Below are positions 30,044-40,790 of a stretch of DNA of 64,000 nucleotides, one piece after another. This DNA is from Neomesorhizobium sp963726065. GTDB taxonomy: Bacteria > Pseudomonadota > Alphaproteobacteria > Rhizobiales > Rhizobiaceae. The stretch covers positions 1 to 64,000 of the forward strand of contig CAVSAU010000016.1 in assembly GCA_963726065.1 (NCBI GenBank). Direction: 5' to 3'. The position numbers and the translations under genes were made by a program. Under the pieces are notes generated by a model, which was not told the origin of the DNA, searched no databases, and saw nothing but the letters and a program-made list of their open reading frames with translations. Within the stretch, counting starts at the first letter, position 1. Every line of letters begins with the position of its first letter.

Positions 30044-30445
30044 TTGTCTGATCCAACAACCCTGATCCAACGCATTCCCGGGCTATTCCTTGCGACTTTA
30101 TGCTCTGTCGCAGCCTGGACAGGCGTCACGCAGGGGCAGAACCTTCTCTCCATCACCGCGCCGGTCTCCGGCCACACCGTTGACGGAAAGCTCTCTTTTT
30201 CCGGAACGGCCGCGGTCAACACCTTCACCCGGCAAGGAACCATCCAGGGGCGAACGAACACCGGCGTGGCATGCCGGGGCACGACCACAGCAAACCTCAC
30301 CTTTTCAAATGGAGAGGGAACCATTGTCTGCGGGCAACTTTCAGGCCGGTTCGCATTCTCGCTGACCAGCAGACAGCCCCCGAAGGGTACGGGAACCGGT
30401 GTTCTTTCCGACGGACGCAAGGTGGTGGTGAGAATAGGACGATAA
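30044..30445 (+). CDS. small secreted protein of unknown function
   Basis: 133 residues with a hydrophobic N-terminal segment (IPGLFLATLCSVAAWTGVTQ) that looks like a Sec signal. The mature part is a threonine/glycine-rich beta-type domain (TFTRQGTIQGRTNTGVACRG and VLSDGRKVVVRIGR) with two cysteines. I recognise no family. A strong hairpin terminator follows at 30477. Confidence 0.6.
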   Translation: MSDPTTLIQRIPGLFLATLCSVAAWTGVTQGQNLLSITAPVSGHTVDGKLSFSGTAAVNTFTRQGTIQGRTNTGVACRGTTTANLTFSNGEGTIVCGQLSGRFAFSLTSRQPPKGTGTGVLSDGRKVVVRIGR

Positions 30446-30476
30446 CGCCGTTAGCAATTTCCGGCCGAAACGCCCC

Positions 30477-30504
30477 GGGCCGAAAGCGCTATCGCTTCCG
30501 GCCC
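30477..30504. terminator. hairpin terminator between convergent genes
   Basis: GGGCCGAAAGCG and CGCTTCCGGCCC form a 12-base stem with one mismatch and a four-base loop, between the stops of convergent genes at 30445 and 30520. There is no strong T run. Confidence 0.55.
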
Positions 30505-30519
30505 CTTAGCCAGGACGGC

Positions 30520-30843
30520 TCAGCGTTTCAAACGCTCCACGCAAAGCGCACGCAGCACAAGGGCAGCTTCGGCGTAGGTTGTCTGGTTGGCGGTAATCTG
30601 GAGCAATGACGGGTCATTAATCGTCGCCTGCACTTCATCGAGCACACGGACAGGCAAAATGTCGGTGCAGGTGCGCATGCGTCCGAAAACGGCACTGATG
30701 GCGGTCGGCTTGCCGTCGCATTCGACGCGTGGCTCAGGCGCGCCATCCTGCCACGCTTCATAGGCATCCAGCGCATCTTCAAAGGCATAGTGGAGAAAAA
30801 CCGGCGCGTGGCCTTCGTGGAGCGGGGGAAGCACGTGTCGCAT
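30520..30843 (-). CDS. conserved small protein of unknown function
   Basis: 107 residues from MRHVLPPLHEGHAPVFLHYA. This start is chosen over longer frames because AGAGGAAAC precedes it. It is soluble and alpha-rich (FEDALDAYEAWQDGAPEP and YAEAALVLRALCVERLKR). No known domain was recognised. It lies downstream of the polyketide cluster on the same strand but is separated by 270 bases, so a functional link is not supported. Confidence 0.6.
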   Translation of the reverse strand: MRHVLPPLHEGHAPVFLHYAFEDALDAYEAWQDGAPEPRVECDGKPTAISAVFGRMRTCTDILPVRVLDEVQATINDPSLLQITANQTTYAEAALVLRALCVERLKR

Positions 30844-31113
30844 CTTTGTTTCCTCTCGTTTTATATTTTGACCGAAAGATTTCCCCCTCTCTCGTTCGAT
30901 ACCGACTTCCACACTCGGCCATTCCAGCCGGGAAACACCCTGTTCACACTTCGGGAATGGTCGACAGGAACGCGTCGATGCCACATTATGGACAAGGTTG
31001 GCGATGGGAAGCAACCTTTACGGAAGGATTTCCACTTGCAGCTCGATCACAAAACAGGACCGGCAACCGGCACTCTGCACACCCTTTCAAATTGCGCCAG
31101 ATATGCGAAAACT

Positions 31114-32292
31114 TCAGTCGAGCCCGGAAACAATTGTGGTCTTGCCGCTCAATCTTGCGCCGAATGTCAAAATCCCCGGAAGCCTTTCCACCAGCGGCGC
31201 GATAGCGGCCACACTTCCCGGAAAGGCAAGGCTTTTCGCGAAACCGGCCGCGGCCGCGATACGAAGACGAAACTGTTTTCGCCATGCCGCCGAGTATCGG
31301 CGGCCAGCCGCCTCGCACGCGGCCCTGTCGAGAAACCCGACATTTTTCATTTCGGCGGCGAGCAGCCATCCTGACTGAATGGCCATTGAAATGCCCTCGG
31401 CAATGATCGGGTGTGACTCGCCCGCAAGATTGCCGACCCGGAAAATGCCGTCGGCGCAAGCCGGTCGTATACCAGGACGGATCGGGCCGGCAGCGAGCCA
31501 ACCGTCATCCGGCGCCATATTTCCCACGGCTTCCGCGACGCCCCTGCAACTGGCTGCGATGTGGTGGAACGCCGCCTCGCCTGCGGAAAGATCGCGATGA
31601 CGGGAACGCGCGGCGGCAAGGACATCGCGCCTGATGCAGCAGGAGATCGACAGCCGGCCATGATCGGACCAGACCATGCCGCCGTAACCTCCGGGAAATA
31701 TGAAAAGCGGCATCAGGTCGGTCGCGAGCCGGGCGGCTCTAAAGTGTGCCTTGAAGCCGAACAGATCGTCAGGCCGTTGTATCTTCGGCAGTTGGCTGGG
31801 CAGCCTGCCCTGCTCCCAGGAGCCGTGGGCGGCGACGACCGCATGCGCGCGCAACAACTGCTGCTGCCCGCTGGAACTGATCGTGACGGCATTCGATGTC
31901 TCTTGACGGGCGATATCGATAGCCTGCCAGGGTTGAAACACAGCGACGCCCGCATTTCGCGCGGCTGACAGAAGCAGCGTGTCCAAAAGATCACGGCCGA
32001 GCGCACGTCCATACCTTCCGGAAGCCGCAGGCATCGTCGCTTCGATCTTTCTGCCGCCGGCGAAAAAGCCGACCCGACGCACCTCCGGGCCGGCTTCGGC
32101 GCGCCAGGCCTCGCCAACGCCGAATGCGTCGAAAAGCGACAGATTGGTCGCCGACACGAACTCCCCGCACACCTTGCGACGCGGGAACACACTCTTTTCC
32201 ACGATCGCCACCGCCCGGCCCTGCCGGGCAAGCGCGAGCGCGGCCGAACTTCCAGCCGGGCCGGCGCCGATGACGATCACATCGAACATCAT
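31114..32292 (-). CDS. FAD-dependent oxidoreductase (geranylgeranyl reductase/UbiH-like)
   Basis: 392 residues starting with a Rossmann FAD site (VIVIGAGPAGSSAALALARQ) and VCGEFVSATNLSLF. A second FAD motif is GIFRVGNLAGESHPIIAEGI, the usual GD-type motif with N replacing D. Family members hydroxylate aromatic rings or reduce isoprenoid chains. The gene overlaps the methyltransferase stop by 4 bases and lies downstream of a type III polyketide synthase, so it probably tailors the polyketide product. The frame is intact. Confidence 0.85.
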   Translation of the reverse strand: MMFDVIVIGAGPAGSSAALALARQGRAVAIVEKSVFPRRKVCGEFVSATNLSLFDAFGVGEAWRAEAGPEVRRVGFFAGGRKIEATMPAASGRYGRALGRDLLDTLLLSAARNAGVAVFQPWQAIDIARQETSNAVTISSSGQQQLLRAHAVVAAHGSWEQGRLPSQLPKIQRPDDLFGFKAHFRAARLATDLMPLFIFPGGYGGMVWSDHGRLSISCCIRRDVLAAARSRHRDLSAGEAAFHHIAASCRGVAEAVGNMAPDDGWLAAGPIRPGIRPACADGIFRVGNLAGESHPIIAEGISMAIQSGWLLAAEMKNVGFLDRAACEAAGRRYSAAWRKQFRLRIAAAAGFAKSLAFPGSVAAIAPLVERLPGILTFGARLSGKTTIVSGLD

Positions 32293-33003
32293 CCGCTGAC
32301 GCCTCCCCGGACGACAAGTATATGGGTGAACGGACCGACATTGTATTCTTCGACAACATCCTCACGGTCCCGAAGCCAGAGGGCGGAGAGTTCGCCACCA
32401 GCGAATCCGGCGCGAACGCTTGCCGGCGCATCGTGCAACGTCACGTCGTTGCCGCCGATCGCCCACAAGAGCTTTGACATCGTCAACGCCGCGGCGCACC
32501 GGCGCGGTTCGGTCGCCACCAATACCGGCGCAAGCCCGCGCAGCCCGGCAAACAGCTTAGCCAGTGTGGCGTCGTCGAAATGGTGGAGGAAAAGGTTGGC
32601 GGTGATCAGGTCGAACTGGCGGTGGTCGTGTCGCGCAATCCATTCGAACACGTCTGCGGTGGCCACCTCGGTCCGCCAGCCAAGCCGTGCAAATTCGGCA
32701 AGGCGCGCTCCGGTGATCAGATTGGCGCGGTCGAGCAATGTCAGTTCGACCGCCGGCCAGCGCCTTGCCAGTTTTCGCGCCAGGACCAGCATGAATGCAC
32801 CGTCACCGGCTCCGATTTCCAGAATGCGGCGCGGCGGTTGCATGACATGACGACGAAGCAGCCGGGTCATGATTGCCTGCCTGAAACATCAACATGTTGA
32901 TGCGCCGCAGGTCGCGGCGCGACGCTACCGCCCGCGGATCGTCTCGCGCTAGCCCATCCAGAATTTCGGGCTCGACACGGCGAAAAGCGAGTTCGCCCGG
33001 CAT
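32289..33003 (-). CDS. class I SAM-dependent methyltransferase (one frame break)
   Basis: The N-terminal part MPGELAFRRVEPEILDGLAR runs in one frame to about 32875. The rest (MQPPRRILEIGAGDGAFMLV) continues in the next, giving about 237 residues. The SAM-binding loop EIGAGDG and the acidic end of strand 2 (LTLLDRANL) are visible, with NLFLHHFDD as motif post II. It is likely an O- or C-methyltransferase for the polyketide made by the upstream enzyme. It overlaps the oxidoreductase and follows the synthase by 6 bases. Confidence 0.85.
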
Positions 33004-33009
33004 CCCAAA

Positions 33010-34093
33010 TCAGCCTGCGGTCCGAAACATCATGGTCTCCGCCGTGAGACCCGGTCCAAACGCCATGGCGCAGCCACGCTGGCCGGGTCTGGCCTGTTTC
33101 AGCATTTTTGGATTACGAACATCACCGTCGCCGACGACATGTTGCCGAAGCGGCGCAGCACCTCGCGCGAGGCGTCGAGAGCCGTCGGCGCGAGATCGAG
33201 CGCACGCTCGACCGCATCGAGCACGGAACGGCCGCCCGGATGCACCGCCCAGAGATCGACACCACTCGACCGGCGCACCGTCCAGGATCTCGCCGATGCC
33301 TGCGCGCCCAGCGCGTCGCTGGATCGCGTTGGGCACCTGACCCGAGAGCACCATGTCGAAGCCGGAATCGCGGATATTCCAGGTCATCAGGTCGCGCGTG
33401 CTCGCGGAGCAAGCACGGCGCTGAAAGCTGTCGAGCGCAGCGCCCTGCGGCTCGGCGGTGACCAGGGCAGCCGCGCAGCCGTCGCCCCACAGCAGGAACG
33501 ACAGCATCTGTTCGAGGTCGGTGGTCTCCTTGAGATGCAGCGTGCAGAGCTCGAGGTGACGATGAGCACGCGCGCTTCAGGGTCGGAGCGGACGATATGG
33601 CGCGCGAGCTTCAGCGCGTTGATCGCTGCATAGCAGCCCATGAAGCCGAGGATCGTGCGCTCGACCGACGGCGCGCAGCCCGCAGCGCGTCGATCAGTTC
33701 GAGATCAAGGCCGGGCGACGAAAAGCCGGTGCAGGTGGTGACGATGAGATGGGTGATGCGGCTACGATCCTCGCCGTGAAGCAGCCGATCGACTGCCTGC
33801 TTGGCCAGTTGCGGCGCCGCCGCCTCGTAAAGCTCCATGCGCTTGGCGGTGCCGGGAAAGGCGCCACGGTGGAACAAGCCTGCGGCGTCGAGCGTCGCAC
33901 CTTCAGGATCGTCGGCGGGTTCGAAACAGGAATAGCGGCGTGCGATGCCAGCACGGTCAGCCATTCTGCCGAAGATGGACCGCTGGCGCGGGTCTCCGGC
34001 AAGCATCGAAGCGGCAAAGCCCAGGAAAAACCGATGCACTTCATAGCGAGGCACAGCTGTCGCGACACGATTAAGATAGGCATTTGGCGACAT
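33010..34093 (-). CDS. type III polyketide synthase (chalcone/stilbene synthase family), frame-broken
   Basis: About 360 residues from MSPNAYLNRVATAVP. The thiolase-fold catalytic triad is complete across the broken frames: Cys in GFMGCYAAINAL, His in LWAVHPGGRSVLDAVE, Asn in RRFGNMSSATVMFV. Other marks are LIVTTCTGFSSPGLDLELID and LLWGDGCAAALVTA. At least four frame breaks occur, yet every catalytic residue is kept, which favours sequencing errors. Such enzymes condense a fatty or aromatic acyl starter with malonyl-CoA to make pyrones, resorcinols or phloroglucinols. It is first of a three-gene operon. Confidence 0.85.
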
Positions 34094-34386
34094 CTGGCGG
34101 CTCCTCACTTGCCCCGATCGCTAAGAGCCGACGTCGATCCGGCGCCGCGGCCCACGCTGTTTTGTGCGGCCGTACTTTGCTTTTCGCACACTAACAGAGA
34201 AGGCTCGCCATCGGCTAACGCCGGCCGCTGCCGGTTTCGTCCCGGGCAACGGGCTACCGCCGGCAGCGTCCTGCCCAGCCAGCCAGATGTCTCAACATTG
34301 GCGAACCGGCGAATAACCTCTTTGACAACCTCCCTCACTCATGCTGAATTGGGCCAATGGTCAGACCAATTTAGATCGGCCGCGTC

Positions 34387-35122
34387 TTGAGTTTAACGTC
34401 CCTTCCCCCGATCCAGACGATATCGCGCGACGACGCGGTGTTGAAGGCGTTGGTGGATTTCGTTGCCCACGAAAGCCTCGCGCCGGGCGATCGGCTGCCG
34501 ACCGAGCGCATCCTTTCGGAACGGCTGAAGGTGAGCCGCACGACGGTTCGCGAAGCGTTGACACGCTGGGAAGGGCTCGGTCTCGTCGAGCGGCGACAAG
34601 GCAGCGGCACCTACCTCAAGGCCGCCGTGTCGCGCGACATGTTGCACCTGCCGTTGACGCTCGCTTCGGGCAATGATTTTCGCAGCCTGATGCACACTCT
34701 GGAAATCCGCCGTGGGCTTGAGGCCGAGGCTGCAGCACTTTGCGCAAAGCGGGCCGGGCCGTCCGAGCTCGCCTTCATCCGCGAAAAGCTCGAGGCGAAT
34801 GGAAGAAAGCTTCCACCGGCGCGACGGCATGTCGTCCGAAGAAGACTGGGATTTCCACCAGGCCATCTACCAGGCATCGGGAAACCCGCTGTTCGCGCAG
34901 ATCATCGCCGCCATGCACGAAATGTTCCACCGCTTTTGGGAGCATCCGCTCGGCGTCCGCGATTTCGGCCATGCCAGCTTCCCCTATCACCGCACGATTT
35001 ACGAACGCGTGGCCGCCCACGATGCCGAAGGCGCGCGCGCGGAAGCGCTGAAACTCATCGCCACCGTCGAAGCCGATCTGAAACGCGGCGCCGCCAATCT
35101 GAACCTGCCAGGCCTGACATGA
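34387..35122 (+). CDS. GntR-family (FadR/FCD) transcription regulator (one frame break)
   Basis: The N-terminal winged helix reads APGDRLPTERILSERLKVSR then TTVREALTRWEGLGL. The C-terminal FCD domain continues in another frame after about 34800 (DWDFHQAIYQASGNPLFAQI, HRTIYERVAAHDAEGARAEA), supplying the D/H residues that bind metal in this class. It is about 245 residues; the start at 34387 is TTG and uncertain. It overlaps the next gene by ATGA and leads an operon with a PLP enzyme and an ABC importer, which it probably regulates in response to the substrate. Confidence 0.85.
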
Positions 35123-36307
35123 ACGAACACCCGAATTCGATCGGACCATGACTATCTCGCGCAAGCCGCGACCCTGCTCGCCCATGATGAGCCGTTTCCG
35201 GGCGGCGCCGTGGTGCCGCCGATCTACCAGACGTCGCTGTTCACCTTCGACAGCTATGCCGAAATGGCCGACACTTTCGCCGGGCGACGGAAACAGCCGA
35301 TCTACTCGCGCGGCGATAACCCGACAGTGATGGAGTTCGAGGCGCGTATTGCTGCACTCGAAGGCGCGGAAGCGGCGCGCGGCTTTTCCAGCGGCATGGC
35401 GGCAATCAGCGCGACGGTGCTCGCCTTCGTTGGCGCTGGTGAGCGCATCGTCGCGGTGCGTAACTGCTACGGCGACGCCTACCGGCTGTTCGAGCGCCTG
35501 CTGCCGCATCTCGGCATCAAGGTCGACTACGTCGACGGCAGCGACCCGGATGCTGTCACGGCCGCGCTGCCCGGCGCGAAGCTGCTTTATCTCGAGAGCC
35601 CGACATCCATGGTGTTCGACCTGCAGGACATCGGGCTCTACGCCAGAATGGCGCGCCAGCACGGCGCCATCACCACGATCGACAATTCCTGGGCAACTCC
35701 ACTGTTCCAGAAGCCGATCACCCACGGCATTGATCTCGTCCTCCACTCCGCCTCGAAATATCTCGGCGGCCACAGCGATACCGTGGCCGGCGTCGTCGCG
35801 GGCTCAGCGGACCTCATCAAACAGATCAACGAACGCACCTACTCCTATCTCGGTGCTAAGCTTTCACCCTTCGAGGCATGGCTCTTGCTGCGCGGCCTCA
35901 GAACCCTGCCGTTGCGCCTGCCGCACCATATGCGCAGTGCGCTCACCATCGCCGAGCGGCTGAAGGGCCATGGCAGCGTCGAGCGGGTGATCCACCCGGC
36001 CTGGTCCAACCATCCAGGCAAGGCGACGCTTGCCGGCTATTCCGGGCTCTTCTCCTTCGAAGTCAGCGAAGATACCGACATTCCCGTGCTGGTGGATGAG
36101 CTGAAACTGTTCCGCATCGGCGTCAGCTGGGGTGGCCACGAAAGCCTGGTGGTGCCTGCGCTCGCCTCGCTGCAGCAGACGCCGGACGCCAACTCCATCG
36201 GACGCTTCGGCGTCAGCCCCCGGCTTGTCCGGCTGCATGTCGGGCTGGAGCACGTCGAAGACCTCTGGACAGACCTTCAACAAGCGCTCGAACGAGCCAG
36301 AAAATAA
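35119..36307 (+). CDS. PLP-dependent cystathionine gamma-synthase/lyase-family enzyme (one frame break near start)
   Basis: The ATG at 35119 overlaps the regulator stop. After a break near 35145 the protein runs DEPFPGGAVVPPIYQTSLFT to the end, about 396 residues, the normal size. The family start region, the PLP phosphate-binding GFSSGMAAI, YLESPTSMVFDLQD, the cofactor aspartate in TTIDNSW and the Schiff-base lysine in SASKYLGGHSD are all present. Members make or cleave carbon-sulfur bonds (cystathionine, methionine, homocysteine). The operon with a CUT1 importer and a nearby cystine importer suggests breakdown of a sulfur-containing nutrient, by inference. Confidence 0.88.
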
Positions 36308-36330
36308 CGTCAACCAAATGGGAGAGTGAC

Positions 36331-37609
36331 ATGAGGACATACAAATTTCTGCTCGCCGCGGTGGCGGGACTTGGATTGCAGGCGTCGGCAGCACTGGCCG
36401 ATTCCACAATCAAAATGGTGGAGGTGATCACCAGCCCGCCGCGCACCGAGTTCATCAAGAAGCAGATCGCCGAGTTCGAGGCGGCAAATCCCGGCGTCAA
36501 GGTGGAACTCGTTTCGCTGCCATGGGGACAGGCCTTTGAAAAATTCCTGACCATGGTGCAGGCAGGCGACACGCCGGACATCGTGGAAATGCCGGAACGC
36601 TGGATGGCGCTCTACGGCAACAACGGCCAACTGGAGGATCTTGGGCCTTATATGGCCAACTGGCCGGACGCCGCGACGCTCGGCGAGCGCGCCAAGCAGT
36701 TCGGTTCGACCGTCGGCGGCAAGCAGTACATGATCCCCTACGGCTATTATCTGAAGGCGATGTTCTGGAACAAGAAGCTGTTCAAGGAAGCTGGCCTCGA
36801 CCATGCGCCGGCAACGCTCGACGAATTCGTCTCATCCGCCAAGAAGATTTCCGCGATCCCCGGCAAATACGGCTACTGCCTGCGCGGCGGCCCTGGCGCC
36901 ACCTTCGGCATGAACATGTTCATGAACATCGCCAACGGCAAAGGCGGCTATTTCAACGAAGACGGCACAGCGATCATCAATGAGCCGGGCTCCGTCAAAG
37001 GCCTCGAAATGCTGGCCGAAATGTACAAGGACGGCTCCGCGCCGAAGGATTCCGTGACCTGGGGCTTCAACGAGACCGTGACCGGCTTCTATTCCGGCAC
37101 CTGCGCCATGCTCGACCAGGACCCCGACGCGCTGATCGGCGTTGCCGAGAAGATGAACAAGGACGATTTCGCAGTCGCTCCCGTGCCGGCCGGTCCAAAC
37201 GGCAAGTCCTATCCGACCCTCGGTTATGCCGGCTGGGCGATGTTTGCCGATTCCGAGGTCAAGGAAGACAGTTGGAAGCTGATGGCTTCGCTGCTGTCGC
37301 CGAAGGCGAACATCGAATGGGCGAAGATGGTGGGCGTGCTGCCGATCCACAACGGCGCCGAACAGGACGCCTATTTCAAGTCGGAACAGTTCAAGGGCTG
37401 GTTCGACGAGTTGAACGGCGGCGACAAGTATGAATTCGTGACGCCGCCGACGCATCTGGAAAATCTCGGCAATTTCTGTCGACCAGATCGCCATCAAGGG
37501 CTTCCAGGAAGTGCTGCTCGGAAAACGCGCGGCCAAGGAGGTGGCCGACGAATGGGCTGCCTACCTGACCAAGGAACAACAGGACTGGATGGCGGCGAAC
37601 AAGAAGTAG
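36331..37609 (+). CDS. ABC transporter solute-binding protein, CUT1 type (one frame break)
   Basis: A signal peptide (MRTYKFLLAAVAGLGLQASA, cleaved near ALA-DS) is followed by a family 1 binding-protein fold, with KVELVSLPWGQAFEKFLTMV and WGFNETVTGFYSGTCAMLDQ. A break near 37480 separates the last 40 residues (IAIKGFQEVLLGKRAAKEVA to the stop at 37609). About 425 residues in total. It should capture the substrate in the periplasm for the two permeases and ATPase that follow. The ligand is not evident from sequence. Confidence 0.9.
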
Positions 37610-37616
37610 GCGCTTG

Positions 37617-37742
37617 TTTTTCCTTCTCCCCGTTCGCGGGGAGAAGGTGACCCTATAGAGCCGGATGAAGGGCTGCCCACTCGAAAGGCCCTGGTGCTGC
37701 CCTCACTGTCCTGCCGGACATCTCTCCCCGCCAAGCGGGGAG
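37617..37742. repeat. Rhizobium-type intergenic palindromic element
   Basis: CCTTCTCCCCGTTCGCGGGG then AGAAGG forms a palindrome, and a second, CTCCCCGCCAAGCGGGGAG, lies near 37720. Between them is a linker GCCGGATGAAGGGCTG. The arrangement resembles RIME-like mosaic repeats common in Mesorhizobium. Its position between binding protein and permeases could stabilise the upstream mRNA. Confidence 0.7.
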
Positions 37743-37766
37743 GTACCCAAATCGCGAGCGACCTCC

Positions 37767-38692
37767 ATGACCTATGCCGTGTCAGAAATCGGAGCTTCGG
37801 GAAAGCCGCGCCGCAAGGGTTTTTCCCCTGCCGCGGTCGAGCCCTGGCTTTATGTCAGCCCGGCTCTGGTGCTTCTGGTCACTGTACTTCTGGTGCCGCT
37901 GATCGTCGGCATCGGCTATTCCTTCCGCAAGTTTTCCGCCTTCAAGTCGGAATTTGTGGGGCTCGGTCAATACCAGGCGATGCTCAGCGATGCGGTGCTC
38001 GGCCAGGCGCTGATCAACACCGTGTGGTGGACCGTCGCCAGCCTGGTGCTGCAGTTCTTCCTCGGGTTGGGGCTGGCGCTTCTCCTCGACCGTCATTTCG
38101 TCGGCCGCCGCATCGTGCAGGCGGTCGTCTTCCTGCCCTGGGCAGTGCCGTCATTTCTTTCCGGCCTCACCTGGGCCTGGCTTTTCAATCCAATCGTCGG
38201 CCCCCTGCCCCATTGGCTTTACGCGTTGGGGCTGAAGGCTGAACCGACCAACATCCTTTCCGACCCCGCCACCGCCATGTGGGGGCCGATCATCGCCAAT
38301 GTCTGGTTCGGAATACCGTTCTTCGCGATCACGCTTCTCGCCGCACTGAAGTCGATCCCGTCCGAACTACATGAGGCTGCAGCCATCGACGGCGCCACGC
38401 CGTGGCAGCGCTTCACCAAGGTGACATTGCCGTTCCTGGCGCCCACAATCGCCATCACCGTGATGCTGCGGACGATCTGGATCGCCACCTTCGCCGACCT
38501 CATCTATGTGATGACCGAAGGCGGACCTGCCGGCTCCACCAACACGGTTGCCACCTACATCTATGTCAGCGCCTTCAAGTCGCTCGACAAAGGTTACGCC
38601 TCGGCAATCGCCGTGCTGCTGCTCGTGCTGCTGATCCTCTACGCGGTAGTGCTGATCCGCATCCGCCGCTCACTGGTGAGGTTACGCCTGAT
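37767..38692 (+). CDS. ABC transporter permease, CUT1 type, first subunit
   Basis: From MTYAVSEIGASGKPRRKGFS it has six membrane segments and the EAA loop HEAAAIDGATPWQRFTKVTL that contacts the ATPase. In the raw sequence it runs straight into the next permease, an apparent 500-residue fusion. Removing one T in GAGGTTACG near 38682 restores a stop (VRYA then TGA) that overlaps the next ATG. The fusion is therefore most likely an artefact. About 309 residues. Confidence 0.85.
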
Positions 38693-39543
38693 GATCGCCG
38701 GCCGCTCCCTCAGCTCACGCATCGCCGGCGGTATCGGTCTCTACCCAGCGGTCGGCGCCTATGTGGTCTTTGCGCTGTTCCCGTTCTTCTGGACGCTGAA
38801 GATCTCGGTGACGCCGCAGTCGCTGCTCTATTCCGAAGGCATCACCTTCTGGCCTTCAAAGGCGACATTCGAAAACTACGTTTCGGTGTTCAAGGCGACC
38901 GACTTTCCCCGCTATTTCCTCAACAGCGTCATCGTGTCGGTGACGACAGCCGCGATCGTTACCGTCGTCGCTTCGACTGCGGGCTATGCGATGTCGCGCT
39001 TCTCCTTCCGCGGCAAGACGGCGGTGGCCTCTGATGCTGCTTTTGACGCAGACCTTTCCGCTGGTAATGGTGATTCCGCCGATCTACCGCATCATGGCGC
39101 AGCTGGGCCTCATCAACAGCCTGACCGGGCTGATCATCATCTACACCGCCTTCAACATCGCCTTCGCGACGTTCCTGATGCAGTCCTTTTTCGACGGCAT
39201 TCCGAAAGATCTCGAGGAGGCCGCGATGATCGATGGCTGCACGCGCGCAGCAGGCGCTGCGGCGCATCATCATTCCGCTGACGCTGCCGGGCATGGGCGC
39301 GACACTTGGCTTTGTCTTCACCGCCGCCTGGAGCGAACTGCTCTTCGCGCTGATGCTGATCATCGAGCGACGGGCAGAAGACCTTCGCGGTCGGGCTCCT
39401 GACCTTCATCGGCAAATTCGCGGTCGACTGGGGTCAGATGATGGCGGCCTCGGTGCTGGCGCTGATCCCGGCCTGCCTGTTCTTCGCATTCCTGCAACGC
39501 TATCTGGTCACCGGCCTCACCGCCGGCGCCGTCAAAGGATAGG
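38691..39543 (+). CDS. ABC transporter permease, CUT1 type, second subunit (frame-broken)
   Basis: It starts MIAGRSLSSRIAGGIGLYPA and continues through broken frames (near 39030, 39240 and 39375). It includes the EAA loop split over 39210-39290 (PKDLEEAAMIDGCTR, then LRRIIIPLTLPGMGATLGFV) and ends LQRYLVTGLTAGAVKG. About 284 residues and six membrane segments, normal for a MalG-like subunit. It is four bases from the ATPase gene. Confidence 0.85.
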
Positions 39544-39546
39544 TCG

Positions 39547-40617
39547 ATGGCTTCGGTATCGCTCGAAAAAGTCCAGAAGGACTATGGCACGTTCAACGTG
39601 CTGAAGGCCGTCGACCTGGAAATCGCAGACGGCGAATTCGTGGTTCTGGTCGGGCCGTCCGGGTGCGGAAAGTCAACATTGTTGCGGATGATCGCCGGCC
39701 TGGAGGAAGTCACCGCCGGCGAAATCCGTATCGGCGAACGGATCGTCAACGACGTAGCGCCCAAGGACCGCGATATCGCCATGGTATTCCAGTCCTATGC
39801 GCTCTATCCGCATATGAATGTCGCCGACAATATGGGATTCAGCCTGGCGTTACGGAAAACCGCCGGCAAAACGATCGGCGAACGCGTGAACGGTGCAGCA
39901 AACCGGCTTGGCCTGGACAATTTTCTCGGCCGCCTGCCGCGTCAGCTCTCCGGCGGCCAGCGCCAGCGCGTCGCCATGGGCCGCGCCATCGTTCGCGACC
40001 CGAAAGTGTTCCTGTTCGACGAACCGCTCTCCAATCTCGACGCCAAGCTGCGCGTCCATATGCGCACCGAGATCAAGGCACTGCACCAGCAACTGAAAAC
40101 CACCGCGGTCTACGTCACTCACGACCAGACAGAAGCAATGACCATGGCCGACCGCATCGTCGTCATGCACGACGGCGTCGTGCAGCAGGTCGGCGCGCCG
40201 CTCGATCTCTACGACCTGCCGGCCAACATGTTCGTGGCCGGATTCATCGGTTCACCCGGCATGAACTTTCTGCCGGCAACGATCAGGCGCACAGACACCG
40301 GAGCGCGCGCCGAGTTCGCTGACGGCCAGAGCCTGCCGGTACTCGTCGATCTTCCCGTAAGCGATGGCGAGACGGTGACTGTCGGGCTGCGCCCCGAGCA
40401 CGTCAAACTCGCCGCTGAAGGCGGGCTTGCCGCCCAGGTCGAGGTTGTCGAACCGCTCGGCCTTTCCACGCAATTCTACGCGCAAATGGCCGGCCAGCAG
40501 ATCTGCGTATTCGTGATGGGGCGCCTGGCGGTGTCGCCCAGCGACCAGGTCAGACTGTCGGCTGAGGCGAGCGACCTCCATCTCTTCGACCCGAAGACCG
40601 GGGAGCGGATCGGCTAG
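39547..40617 (+). CDS. ABC transporter ATP-binding protein, UgpC/MsmK type
   Basis: 356 residues, intact. Walker A is LVGPSGCGKSTLLRMIAGL, signature RQLSGGQRQRVAMGRAI, Walker B VFLFDEPLSNLDAKLR and switch VYVTHDQTEAMTMADRIVVM. The C-terminal TOBE/OB regulatory domain covers residues 240-350 (VGLRPEHVKLA). Such ATPases often serve several sugar importers. It closes the operon that starts with the GntR regulator. Confidence 0.95.
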   Translation: MASVSLEKVQKDYGTFNVLKAVDLEIADGEFVVLVGPSGCGKSTLLRMIAGLEEVTAGEIRIGERIVNDVAPKDRDIAMVFQSYALYPHMNVADNMGFSLALRKTAGKTIGERVNGAANRLGLDNFLGRLPRQLSGGQRQRVAMGRAIVRDPKVFLFDEPLSNLDAKLRVHMRTEIKALHQQLKTTAVYVTHDQTEAMTMADRIVVMHDGVVQQVGAPLDLYDLPANMFVAGFIGSPGMNFLPATIRRTDTGARAEFADGQSLPVLVDLPVSDGETVTVGLRPEHVKLAAEGGLAAQVEVVEPLGLSTQFYAQMAGQQICVFVMGRLAVSPSDQVRLSAEASDLHLFDPKTGERIG

Positions 40618-40790
40618 ATGCCTTATCCAGCGGGTCCAGGCAGCATGGATTAGCCGGCCATGAGAATGACATTCCCAAAACCTTTCATTCTCGAAAAATT
40701 TTTGCTTAGCCTTCGGCCTATACATTTGCGACATTAGCGCCTGTTGAGTGATCGGCATTTCGCCGGACACGTTTCAGGATTTAAAAGACA

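Noticed and set aside
34105..34338. 77-codon minus-strand gene upstream of the polyketide synthase
   Set aside because: No homology, no ribosome site, and it occupies the expected divergent promoter region between the synthase and the GntR gene.
38000..38700. Type III secretion or phage genes
   Set aside because: No phage structural or secretion motifs appear anywhere; mobile content is limited to IS21, IS91, a group II intron and island remnants.
37767..39281. Natural fusion of two ABC permeases
   Set aside because: Removing a single T near 38682 restores a stop overlapping the next ATG, the usual arrangement, so the fusion is most likely a sequence error.
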